A stretch of DNA of 64,000 nucleotides. It comes from Siniperca chuatsi (Eukaryota; Chordata; Actinopteri; Centrarchiformes; Sinipercidae). Shown one piece after another: positions 25,201 through 36,399 of this stretch (its first letter is position 1; each line of letters begins with the position of its first letter). The stretch is taken from NCBI RefSeq assembly GCF_020085105.1, contig NC_058059.1:20397042-20461041 (forward strand), read 5' to 3'. The notes beneath the pieces are model-generated. The model had not been told where the DNA came from. It saw only the letters and a program-made list of their open reading frames with translations, and made no database searches. The translations under genes were made by a program, and so were the position numbers.

Positions 25201-28200
25201 GGGCCTTTTCCTATCGTTCCCCCTTCCTCCGGAATAACCTTCCTGCTGATATCACAGTCTGACTCCCATAAATCAAAACTTTTCATCTTTTTGCCTTAAC
25301 TTTCAGTTAGTTGCTTATTCTTTGATTACTTCAGGCCTTGTACCTGTTAGCATTATCTTTTTGGTGGGTCAGTCTCAATGAATTTATTAAGTCTAGTACT
25401 TATAGTCCATGTCTGTCCTGCCAACGAGAATACTGTAAACTTTATGAAAACCTCTGCATCTCTCTAACCCTCTGTTTGTGTCCCACAAGCACAGCTGTGT
25501 GCCTCTCTCTCGGTCTTCTCTCTCTCGCTAGTTTCTCTTTTCACTCAGGCTTCTCTGTGCTGGACCATCGGCCGTCCTGGGACCTCTCTTTGTCCCCTGG
25601 CTGCCTCTTGTGTGTCTGTGTAGTCCGTCCTCTTTCCAGGCCTCCATGTTGGAGAGGAGGTCTTGTGGCTCAGGTCTGTTTGGCGACACCTGAAGTTGCT
25701 TGACGTCCTCTTGGATTCTTATATGTTTACAATCTATCTATACTTTTGTCATCCTGATTGTCCATACTGTACACACAAGATCTGTTAAATGTCTGTCCGT
25801 CCTGAAAGAAGGATCCCTCCTCTGTTGTTCTTCCATTTTTCCCCCGTTAAAAGGGTTTTTTGAGGAGTTTTCTTTATCCGAATCGAGGGTGTAAGGATAG
25901 AGGGTGTCTTATGCTGTAAAGATTGTAAAAGCCCCCTGAGGCAAATTTGTGATATTGGGCTATATAAATAAAATTTACTTGACACCTGACACTGATGTTG
26001 ATCAGTCTGGCATTAGATAATCTCATATTCAGATGAGAGTTTCATGGATTAGGCAGGGGCACAGAGAAAAATGGCCAAATGAATTTAAGGATACTGAAGC
26101 TGCGGTCAGTGATCTCGAGGTGCCAGAGGTTGATGCGGAGGTCGTCTGCAGACAGGTAAGTCTCATTGTCACTGTTAACTGAGATAGAGTTGATGTGGTA
26201 GGTGTGCGCGTTGGCGAACACCCTCCGTGGACTGGCTTCCACCATGAGGTCCATGGGTATTAAAACTGGTACCTTAGATAAGAACAAACAGGACATAATT
26301 TGAAACTCATAATAAAAAAGGCAGGAATCAATTTTGAAGCTCTGAAATCTCCTCATGGCACATTTCTTTTTGTTTGTTACAAAGCTCTTCATAGACTTTA
26401 ATTACCAGAACATGTAGCCAGTGTCACGCAGTAGTCTATGTATTCAATTAGCTAGATGAAATAGGAAGCAACAACACCCTTTCTATACAGGATGAATTTC
26501 AGCTGCTTCTTTCAGTCGTCCATCTAATACGAGTCTAACAAAAAGATTTGCTTCTTTTAAAAGCAGCAGTTAATATTCCATCATTATAGCCACTGGGCAG
26601 GTAATCTGAGCAGTCTATGGAAGCAAACCTACTAAACTGGCCAGCACGGCTCTCTGACTATATCAAGTATCTAAGAAATGTGTAGAGATTATTTTCAGTT
26701 CTGTGTGGAAACCCTGGTCTGGTTGAGTGATCCCACCAAGTTGTGTTTGATTCAAGGACTGACCCGCAGTGACGTGATATTGTTGGGGTCTTTGTAGCGT
26801 CCATCCTCCTCTTTGAGATTATAGCCCTCTGGTCTCTTGTCTCGTTCACTGATTTTCCACAACTTGATTGTCTTATCTGTCAAAAATTTAAAAATGATGT
26901 AAATATCAACAGCACCAACTCTTTTCAAAAGGACAAATGCACACACTTAGCATACAGTAAATGGGTCAAACAACCTGGATGTGTTGCTCGGAGTTTAGTT
27001 ACATTTCAGAGGTATCCAATAAAAAATTGGCAGTACAAAAGAGGACTGGTTCAAAGGAATTCTTCAAGATATGAAATCTTTGACTCTCCTGTTGCCTAAA
27101 TAGTAGTCTTTTTTATGCTAGGTTGCATATTTTTAATAACTTTAAATCAAGAGTGATAATGAAGAGTTTTTAGATTTTATTAGTGCCTTTGGCATTAATT
27201 AAAAAAAAAAAAAAATCACTTAAGGTCTTTAAATAGCTGGTCTATAGCTGCAGATTTTATTAAGCTGTTTGACCTGTCCGTGTAACGTGTAATAACTTTT
27301 TGTGCAGTGCTATCTGTCCTCAATCACATGCCTGTGAAGAATGCCTTCATACATGAAATGATGGTCCAAGAAAAGGTGAGGAGAGCCTGGATATAGTGTC
27401 TGAGGTAGACCACAGAAAACACTACTTATCTATAAGGGCTATAATTAGCTTCTCTGTTAAAAATGGTTTTGATGTCACCTATTTGCATTTCAAATTAAAG
27501 TCACCACAGACTGCTGTCAACAAATATCTGGGAATGCGCTCAATTAAAATGACAAACTTACCGTTAGTTGACAACAGGAACTGAGCAGCGTTCTTCTGAG
27601 GAAGCCAGCGAATCTTGTTGATCTTTTCTTCTATTTCCAAACTCTTCAAGTAGTCAAACTCGGGCTCATGGCTCTGGAAAGTGCTGTAAACATTATATTC
27701 GCTCCGGAACTGAGGCTGATTCTTATTCTGCCAGGAGAAATACCAGACAAAGATGAAAAGAGCAGACGTTAGACAAGAATAAGCCAATGCTGATCATTCC
27801 AAACAAGCTTCTTTCCAAAAAAGACAAACCATCTTTTAAATAAAAGTGACGGCTACTTTTACAAAGAAATAAAACTGGCATGGATGTAAAGAATATCACT
27901 AGTTAAAATTTAAAACTTTTTGCTTACAGAAAAGTTTCCATCTGTTTTTTAAACTTTGAGTAATTGACTTCAGGTGTTGACCTTTTCTAAAATGGATAGT
28001 GTGTGGGAATAAAACTCAAAAGAAGATGAACTTGCAGCTGTACCTCTATTTCCTGCTGGAAAATGACTACACGCCCACCCTTGTCTCCTGTGGCTAGCAG
28101 CTCCCCTGTGTGGTTAAACTCAACTGTGGATATGATGTCCGCTGCAAAAAAAAAGAAACAAAAAATGATAGACATTTAAACTTACATCTGCAATAATATT

Positions 28201-31200
28201 ATTAAATTGGTGTACAGAGATAAAATGACTTGTCTCCATTACTAAAGACGATGAGGAACCACTCAGTTCATCCCAACTAACCCTGGATTTATCTGTCCTG
28301 GAATCAGAGAGCACTGGATGGACAAGCGTGTAGGCCAGAGATGCACAAGGATGTCAGAGCATGTAGAGCAGATGGAACATGATCAGTAACCTAGTTTTCC
28401 CCTTTCTTCTCCCCCCTCACTCAGACAGCATTACACGTTTGCCCTCAGCAGCAGTATGCTGCTTTATAAACCGAAACTCACTCACACACACTTACTTAAC
28501 CCTTTGTTGCCCACTGGAGCAGAAAGACAATGCTGCAAAAGGTTGTAGGAGGTGGTCTTTGTCTACGTTGTACTCCCTGAGGCCTAAAGCACAGGGGTAA
28601 TACATCTGAACTATAAGCAAAGCTACTTGAGAGGACATACTTAAAACTGCTCTTCTATTAGGACGGCAACTAATTATCATTATACATCAGCTAATCATAC
28701 ATCATTTAATTTATTCTATCAATTCAACAATTTAACCGATAAAATGTTTAAAATAATGAGGAATGCTCACCACAGGTGTAGAAACAAAACTCTCTGGCCA
28801 CAGCAAAGCAACTGCATGCATTACTAAAATGCATTAGTTTATAATGGCTAATGGAATTCACTATCTATGTGGAGGCTGCACAAATCAAGAACGGTGAGAA
28901 GGATAATGTAGGCTGAGGATTATGTACCATTTTCTGTCCTTCCATAGTAGGAATGTGTTAAAGGGCTGAAACATGCTAGACTGCTGCAGAAGATCATGAA
29001 CTGAACAACATTACTGCCTTACAGTAAAGCATGTTGCAATTCTTTATATTCCAGCTACATGGCCATCCTCAGTGCGTTCGTAACAACAGGCTACACACAG
29101 AGTGTCGAGATCCAATAGGAATTTCTTTCACTTATTTGAGGATAGAAAATTTAACACAAAATAATATGCTACAATACCTGACTATTACTATCGCTGGCTC
29201 AATTAAACATCTCATAAAATACAAATCAAGTGAAACTATATTCTTAAGTACATATTTTCTCAAAAGGTGCATCAAGTTGGAGGAAAATATTCTACTCTTG
29301 GGGCGCAACCACCAGCCATAAGTTTACAGAAAGAACAACAGTATCACTGTGTCCCGAAAAACAACCCCAGACGGTTGTCCAGTAAAAAAAGGTTTGATGC
29401 TCAGCTGCCAGTTTATTGGGTACACTTAGCTAAAACTAATGCAGTTTAACACAAGAGTCCTGCAATAAATCCTACCTTCACTAAGGTTGAAATGTTCAGT
29501 TTTGTTTGTTGTTGTTTGTAACTGTGTTAGAGAGGTGTTGATTCAACTGTATGCTCATTCTGGAGGCTGTATTTTGAGGTGCTGTTTAATTGTATTGTGT
29601 CATAGTGACAAGTGTTTCCATTATTTTGTCCACCCCATTTACATCAATGAGGGTAAACTAATTCTAGAGTTTACCTTGCATTGAGACAGATGGGAAAATT
29701 ACTGCTGCAGTGATAACTCTCCAGAAATCCTGTCTAAAAGCAGCATAAACTACTGTGCAGTGTCTGTTAAGCCTTCACACTCATACATATATTATTCAGC
29801 ATCTCTGAACGTCCATTACCAGACATCTGGCCTTCTGAAGGCTCTGTTGCAGAATATCCCCATAGCCCCGCACCACAAGCAACTAAGTTCAGAGACCATG
29901 ACGCAGGCACAGCACAAGTGGCGCCTGCCGTCTAAGGCTGCACTTCCTGTAGCAATAAGAGCCCTGCAGTGGCTTGCCAGTGGAAAGCTTTTAATGTGAA
30001 ACAGCAAAAGCAGAAAATGTTTGGTTTGCATTAGCACTATCTTAAACACACAGCTCCAATACAGCCAAGGATTCAGAAAACAGGCTGTTGAAAGTAAAAA
30101 AAGAATGTACAAGTGGAACCATAGAGACTTATGTTACATTGGAGCTGCAACATTTCTGAACAGTTTAACATAGTGAGCATTGTGAGCCAGTCAACTGAAA
30201 GTCACACTTAGGGTTGAGACCCATTATATTATTGTCCTGCTGCAGGGAGTGCGTAGTTGAAATGCGTAGCATCATGGCTCGTCACGGTTAAATTGTGCTA
30301 TATCTAGCCAGTGGAAATGGAACAAATGAGGAAGACGTTGAGCTGCTATCTGCTCATTCACTGCAAGCTTTTGTGGATTACCCAATACCTATAACATTTT
30401 CCCCCACTTTCCCCTCTGTGCTTTACTCTTATAAATACTCCATTTTTGGCAGAGCACATACCCTCAGCTACGTCGTCGTCGATGGCTCCTTTCACCTGAG
30501 AGAAGCACCACTGCATGTCACCTCCAGGACCTGCAGAGAAAAAACAAACAAACATTCAAGTGAAATTCTGGCAGGTTGCAGGTTTACTACATATTTCAAG
30601 CTTTAGGATGTTTCTGAGATTTTAACTGTATTGCAGTGGGCATTGACTATGATGTACAAGTGGTTGAGATCAACTAAGTTTTTGATGGTAATAGGGTTGG
30701 GCGATATGACGGTATATACCGTGCGACGGTAGAAATGTTGGGTTACTTTTGTCAGCCATAAAGTGTGTAAGTATAGGTTTCAGTATAATAGTTACCGAAA
30801 GGCTGTGTGTTGTGTTTGCTAGCACAGATGGTGAAATGCTAGATAGTTAGCAGCTACGAGTCATTGTGATTTTTTTTTGCTGTGACGGAGAAATGTTTTT
30901 GTTTTTTTAAATCACAAGAGAAGAGAGAAGAGAAAACACAATCAATCAATCATCTGATCGCTCTGATTACTCTACCCGTGGCTTCCAGCTCTGAAACATA
31001 TTTGGGAGACCTCTGGTTTTAGGCTATTTTAAATTGCCTTTAGCCTGACCCGTAGTTGGTAACTAGCTAGCTGTTCAGTCTGGACCAACCCTGCTGTGAA
31101 GAGTACAAGACAACACCGTAGGAAGGTAAAAGGTTGAGCTAAGTTTAATCTATAGCAATGTATCATATTCTACAAGATCATCATATGTTTGCAATATTTT

Positions 31201-32648
31201 TGAATTTACAGAATGTTATTTTAGAGAAAATGCGTATATCGAGATATATATCGTATATGGCATTGCCTAAAAATAGAGATAATATTTATAAGCCATATTG
31301 CCCAGCCCTAATACCGTGATAGAAGATTTTGGCCATATCACCCACCCCTAGCCGATAATGAAACAGAATCCCTCAGCAATAATTAACTTCATGATGTGGT
31401 CAGAACAGTGTTCGGATTGCGTGTTTGGACTTCCCTTGCTCATACATGCAAGTAGTTCCAAGGTAATACTTCCATAAGAAAAAGTTTTGTTTCAGCACAG
31501 TCAGAGTTCCCATTCTTTTCTAGAGATCATTTTCCAGGACTTTTCCAGGACATTTTCAGTGATTATCTAGCTGGTATGACAGACAGGGATTGCGCCATAC
31601 ACTAATATGTTCCTCTCTGTGGAAGTCTGATTTAAAAGACGTGCAGTCTATGGCTAGAAGACAAGTGTTATGAAAACATTTCAGTGTACGGGCATAACCT
31701 TAATTATATCAACCATTGCTGCCTGAACACCAATAACTACAATTTTGCCTACTGACAAATCTGAACTTTAACGTACATACCTAAATGTACGATTCAAAGT
31801 TAGTCGAATTTGCTAGGATTATTAACTGCCACTGACTCTTATCAGTTTATCACACCATACTTTATCCCCTTTACTAGTAATGTTAAGTGGAGTGTTATGA
31901 GGCTAATCACACCCACTGTGAGCCACCACTACAAAAGTTAAACATTTCATGTCATGGTCCATTTTACCTTAACAATGCAGCATTGCGTTTGAAGAGACAA
32001 TGGTACCAAAGTGAAAAGGTAGTTAGCCAGTGTTTGACTCATATACAGCAGTGATGTTGCTAGGTACGCATCTTGCGTCTCTGATGTGTTAAAATCCAAA
32101 AGGACACAGTAAACTCACTGTTGTGGACGCACCATATTTTCCTCCTGATAATGCTAACGTACATTGTGAACAACAAATTTGTGTTGAATCATAAAAATCA
32201 ACAAAAGAAACCTTGCTGTAAAAAAAAAAAAAAAAACCTGTTTCTTACGGTCTGTGCATATACTGTATCTCTCCAGCACCAAACGAGAAGCAGCAAACCG
32301 GGTAGTTAATGAAAAAACGACCGAAAAAAAAACCCCTCCTCAAATACCGTCTCACACATGATAAATGGTGAATTAACAGTGTTAAGTCGGTGTTTACCTG
32401 AAAGCTCAGCATTCTCATTGCCCTTTAGTTTGACTTTTTAACATTTATTCACCCAAAAAAAAGCTAATATTTCTCTGTATAGTATGACCTCTTTCTGTCA
32501 GCTGCTGTGTGTCTACAGTTTATTTACAGATTTGGGATTTTATTAGTTTAATTTTAAGATACATTTTCAACATACATGAATAACCATAATTATACCCATA
32601 CATCAAACACGAGTTTAACATTTAAACAAAAATGTTATTTATTAATGA

Positions 32649-32679
<31 letters not shown>

Positions 32680-35120
32680 GGGACCCACTCAAAATGACCA
32701 TTGAAAACGTATAATCACTGATACAGTTGGGCTCCCATTCATTGTTTTGACCCAGGCTTCCTATTCATTATTATCCAACACACATTTGAAACTATTGCTC
32801 CTAGCCAGAGTTAAATCACAAACCATAAACCTTTATAGGTAAAAAAAATAAATAAATAAGAAAAGCTAGCAAGCATGTCAACTTTAGCAACTGAACCAAG
32901 CATGCTAACCAATGTAACATTATTCAACAAGACAAGTTGGGAAGAAAGCAACATTTATCTATAAACCTAATAAAAACTACCCCAGTTACCAGCCAGCAGT
33001 GACTAATATTTACATTTGAAGGATAATGTAACTCACATTATTCAGAGTTTCACCACTTAAGTTGTAATGTCATCCTTTTCATCATTTTTTGTGTGTTTTC
33101 AATGACTGGAAAATTGGTCAACTCTTTTCCAGGTTTTCTAGGACGCGTAGGAATTCTGACATTGTCACTTTCGGGCAGCGACGGCTAATTAAAATGGTGT
33201 TTGAACTACAGAAAGATGGCAGACCTTATTACAAAAATGTGTGTGGTCATACATGTCACATATCCTCTCAAGACTTCTGCAAGACTAGCCTCAAAAGAAA
33301 AATAAAACTGATGTCACATGAGACCTTTCAATCCCTCCTAAAACAAAAAAAAAAGATATAGATATCCCTGAACTGTTCCACACATTATGCCTGTGAGACC
33401 AGTTGTGTTACAGGCACATTAAGAGGCCAAAAACAGTTTACACTGTTATGAAATACGGGCCACTTGGATGTCAAAAACTTAAGTACATCCACCAAATCAT
33501 TATCTCTCGAGCAGTCTCACATTACCCTTATCAGATTTGAGCCTTAGTTGGAACTGTGGGTTTCTCACTTTGAGAGGAAAATTGCAAATCATGTTCCTAA
33601 ATACTGACTTAACTCCAGATCATACTAACAGTAGGTGAATTCTTGAAACAACTTTTATTTTAAGCCCAAGCAACTGTTATACCAGCAGGAGATGCTCTAA
33701 CGCCGGGCTCCTATGTTAAAAATACATAAACAAGAAAAAACATGCAGCGAAGTTTTATAATGACCTAAATCACTCGCCTCAACAGGTTCACCATCAACAT
33801 AGCTCATTGCACAATACAGCTACTTGGATTCCGCATATTTTTTACTCGTGATCATTTCAGTTATTACACAATGAAAACTGGTCTGATTTGTCAATAACAA
33901 TGTCCAACACGTAGTGAACACCTCTGCAGAATTATCAAGGACATTCATGAGTCACCGTGGCTTCATCATACATTTATTCTGAAATGAATCGTGGACTTAA
34001 AACTAAAAGCCAGAACAGGGTTTGTAGTGTTCAGGACAAAATGTAGCACTCCCTGAGTGCCTCCATTTATTGCAGAATAAAATGCACAAGGCAAACAGGT
34101 GCTTTAATGTGCAAATCATCTCATTAGTCAGTTTCAACAAGAGGATGATGTGCAGTACCTCTGCCCAAAGACCAGTGTCATTTCCCCGCCCAAATGGACC
34201 AAATGCATGTTAGTAGTGACCTATTTTTTGCTAAATGAATAAATCAATCTCAATGGGCTACAAGGGACTAAAGTCGCATATCATTTCTAATAACTCTACA
34301 TTCACTGCACAAGTATCAGCTGATGAATGAAATGTGAGATGCTACGTTAGGCTAAACAAATCCTTGACTATTTGAAGGAGGATTTTTCCACTTTAGTATA
34401 TATATGGCTCTCTTGACTTTTTGGTCCTTTTAATGAAAAATTGCACAGAACATTTAACAGCTTGTTCAGTCTGCAGCAGGCCCGGAGTACTAGCCTGCAT
34501 GTGGGCAATGTCAAAGTTTCAGCTAACGTTAGCTAGCCTGGCTTGTCAAGCCAGTCATTGCATGTTTGAGAAATGAGTGCATTGGAGTGGAAACCACCAG
34601 TTCTGCCTGTAACGTTAGGTATTTGCTCTATGTTTCAACACGAACAGCAGACCAGATAACTTGAATTAGTGGTTTGTAAGTCCCGTGCACAAGTCTGAGA
34701 ATCAGCCGTTAACGTTACAGCTAACGTTACGACAAGTTAGCGTTAGCGTTATAGGTTATTGTCGCGGATAGCTGTTTGGCTAACACAGTATGCAGGCAGC
34801 GTTAGCTTGCAAGAGTGATCCCGGGCCGGTGGTAATGGTAAACAGCTATCATTTGCTAGCAGCAGCTGGCTAGCTAGCTTTAGCCGGCAAAGACAGGCCA
34901 GATGGGCGATGACACTCGAGTTTGCTGGCTAGCTAATGTTAGCAATAGCTAAGTTCTGTTAGCTAGCTACCGTTAGCTAAACTGACGCTGGGCTGGGTTC
35001 GCGAAATCTTGCAACCGTCGGGGCAAAGAGCTTGCTGGAACAGAGTCGCATTTTAAGAACGTCGGCCTGTTCGTGGGATTTATTTGTGTAGGTTAATGGT
35101 TCAACTGAATTACCTGCCAT
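20148..35120 (-). CDS. ppp2r2a: PP2A 55-kDa regulatory subunit B alpha (B55-alpha)
   Basis: Ten coding exons on the minus strand: 35120-35114, 30530-30462, 28141-28044, 27727-27562, 26876-26764, 26272-26095, 24565-24401, 21921-21752, 21021-20930, 20427-20148. Junctions are GT-AG and phases close to 445 aa (human 447). This is a seven-bladed WD40 propeller that binds the PP2A A/C core and selects substrates. Diagnostic stretches include [20 protein letters not shown] near the N-terminus, [51 protein letters not shown], and the C-terminal [14 protein letters not shown]. Alpha rather than delta is favoured by [16 protein letters not shown] and by bnip3l next door, although HPHQCN and SVNSD resemble the delta paralogue. 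Exon 1 contributes only ATGGCAG; it has good GT context and a G at +4, but is the least certain exon. Intron 1 is 4.6 kb. No frameshift or stop was found. Confidence 0.96.
20435..20447. repeat. G13 homopolymer (C13 in the transcript) at the last ppp2r2a acceptor
   Basis: Thirteen consecutive G on plus. On the coding (minus) strand this is a C13 polypyrimidine tract ending 6 bp before the AG (20429-20428) of exon 10. Confidence 0.9.
21233..21263. repeat. (AAAT)n microsatellite
   Basis: About 7-8 tandem AAAT units in ppp2r2a intron 8. Confidence 0.9.
22212..22263. repeat. (AGT)n microsatellite
   Basis: About 17 uninterrupted AGT units in ppp2r2a intron 7. Confidence 0.95.
22693..23007. mobile_element. 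hAT-like MITE with perfect 8-bp TSD
   Basis: A 315-bp element with terminal inverted repeats TAGGGCTGCAAC at left and GTTGCAGCTCTA at right (one mismatch). It is flanked by identical 8-bp direct repeats TCCAGAAT at 22685-22692 and 23008-23015. The 8-bp duplication and TIR style are those of the hAT superfamily. It has no transposase and sits in ppp2r2a intron 7. A degenerate relative lies near 28.66-28.79 kb. Confidence 0.88.
24364..24394 (+). other. G-quadruplex-type G-run cluster at ppp2r2a exon 7 donor
   Basis: Six G-runs of 3-5 bases within 31 nt on plus (24364-66, 68-70, 75-77, 79-83, 86-88, 90-94), separated by 1-4 nt. They begin 6 bp inside the intron after the exon 7 donor of the minus-strand gene, so the G-rich strand is the template strand. 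Confidence 0.7.
24930..25986 (+). mobile_element. LINE 3'-end relic (L2/CR1-like)
   Basis: A decayed plus-strand frame near 24990-25262 reads like the C-terminal tail of a fish LINE ORF2, with pieces such as 'DFKVLL', 'APSYL'-like text and '[14 protein letters not shown]'. A pyrimidine-rich 3' UTR follows, then the familiar terminal text ending 'gggctatataaataaaat' near 25956-25975. It has stops and is not functional. It lies in ppp2r2a intron 6, antisense to the gene. The clade is inferred from memory of such tails. Confidence 0.65.
28655..28790. mobile_element. Degenerate hAT-like MITE fragment
   Basis: Shares order and words with the 22.69-kb element, including 'ggcaactaa', 'ataaaatgtt.aaa' and 'aatgctcacca'. 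It is much diverged and has no clean ends. Located in ppp2r2a intron 2. Confidence 0.45.
29400..29690. repeat. Dispersed DNA-element fragment
   Basis: Begins 'ccagtttattgggtacactt', like the terminal text of Tc1-type relics, and ends with 'attattttgtccacccc', which recurs in reverse orientation near 63.70 kb. No coding capacity. Class uncertain. Confidence 0.4.
30692..31350. mobile_element. hAT-like non-autonomous element, possibly nested
   Basis: The left end is TAGGGTTGGGCGATATG at 30692. Two possible right ends occur: 'catattgcccagccctA' at 31310 and 'catatcacccacccctA' at 31350, both inverted matches to the left end. Neither gives a clean 8-bp target duplication, so the end may be duplicated or a second element may be nested. 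Located in ppp2r2a intron 1. Confidence 0.7.
32650..32679. repeat. (ATT)n microsatellite
   Basis: Ten tandem ATT units in ppp2r2a intron 1. Confidence 0.92.
34480..35000. other. GCTAAC/GTTAGC-word-rich CpG segment in ppp2r2a intron 1
   Basis: Dense short words such as gctaacgttagc, gttagcgttagcg and ggctagctagc occur within 0.5 kb. The segment ends about 115 bp before the exon 1 donor, so it sits in the promoter-proximal part of intron 1. Confidence 0.6.
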
Positions 35121-35480
35121 GACGAGACAGACAGTGGAGCTTGCCTCAGTCAGTCACGATCCTACTTCCCACTCCCACGCGCTGGTTCGTGGGATCTAAA
35201 CTTTTTCTTCCGCTGAATATCCGCTGTCTGTCTGCGCAAACCTGAATGTCAGGCGCTAAACTGACCGTAACACTGATTATTTTATTGATCTCCTCCTTTG
35301 CTTTCCCGCTCCTATCGCTGTTGTTTCACTCTGTGTCAGTCACTCTCCCACTGCCTCTCTTGCCGCATCCCACAAGTCACTTCTTCCCCACCCCAGAGTC
35401 TCTTTCCGCACGTGAACCAAAGGGTATTTATAATGCGCGCGCACACAGCATGGCAGATGCACAGGCACGCGCGTGCACAT
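35121..35480 (-). promoter_or_regulatory. ppp2r2a: ppp2r2a promoter / 5' UTR region
   Basis: Sequence directly upstream of the inferred ATG, with CpG and pyrimidine-rich stretches. An ETS-like AGCGGAAG lies on the minus strand near 35207-35214. No TATA box is obvious and the start site is not defined. Confidence 0.4.
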
Positions 35481-35681
35481 AGATGAAGAGACACCTCGCT
35501 AGTAGGGATGAACTGTCCTAGTCAGGCAGTAATACTGTTACTTGATACACATTTTACTTAAGTATTTATATTTCTTGTGTTGAAAAGCACTCAAGAACAG
35601 TACAGTGTAGTTCTTTTGTTACTCAGTAACATTTGGTCACAGTGAAAGCGCCACTGTGGCACCTTGAAGTATCCATTTCAA

Positions 35682-35882
35682 TGGGGCTGTCTAGTTACCT
35701 ATCACCATTGTTTCAGCATTTAAATTACTGCATTTCAGTGTAAAGCAGGTCCTAACTACATATTGAAAGATATACCATATGAAATATAACTGACTATAGA
35801 CAGACAGACCTTTAACTTTTCAACAAAATTTAGCCCATTTTTAACCAAAAATGTCTAGATGTCTTTTGGCCTGAAAATCAAT
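35682..35882. repeat. 200-bp direct repeat, copy 1
   Basis: Nearly identical, with a few substitutions and indels, to 39961-40160 in the same orientation. Both begin 'ggggctgtctag' and end 'cttttggcctgaaaatca'. Confidence 0.9.
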
Positions 35883-35919
35883 GTCATTAGTTTAGTAGGT
35901 GTTGGGAATCACCAATACA

Positions 35920-36345
35920 ATTCATCCTGAGGGGAACATGGATGTGTGAACTAAATTTCATGGCAGACCATCCAATATTTGTTGAGACATTTCACTCAAA
36001 ACCATAAATGTCAACCTCATGGTGGCATTAGAGGAAAAGTCAAGATCACAGGATTCATTATCAGGGAACCATGAATGCCTTTTACAAAATGTTGTGCTAA
36101 TCCATTGAGTAGATATTAAGATATTTCATAAGTGATCAGTTTGACCTGCTGATGGCGTTGTCAAGAAATGTCAACAAAAATGTCAACCTGCTGATGGTGA
36201 GAGGAAAAGTCAGGCAATCACCAAAGTCAGTAAGAGTCATCCTCTGTGGACCATGAATGTCTGTTTCAAAATTTCATGGTAATCCATCTAGTTATTGAGA
36301 TATTTTAGTCTGGATGAAAGTGGTGGACCGACCGACAGACTTACT
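35920..36345. repeat. Three degenerate copies of a ~70-bp unit
   Basis: Units at about 35923-36000, 36066-36130 and 36240-36310 share the order 'catga/ggatg..', 'aaatttcatgg', 'atccat' and 'gagatatt'. A further inverted copy lies at 0.83-0.96 kb. No ORF. Confidence 0.6.
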
Positions 36346-36399
36346 GACTAACATTGCCATCCCTGTGAACAAATAAGAAAGCATGAATTATTAGAACAA

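Noticed and set aside
25338-25703. 121-codon plus-strand ORF
   Set aside because: Falls in the 3' UTR-like part of the LINE relic; pyrimidine-rich chance frame.
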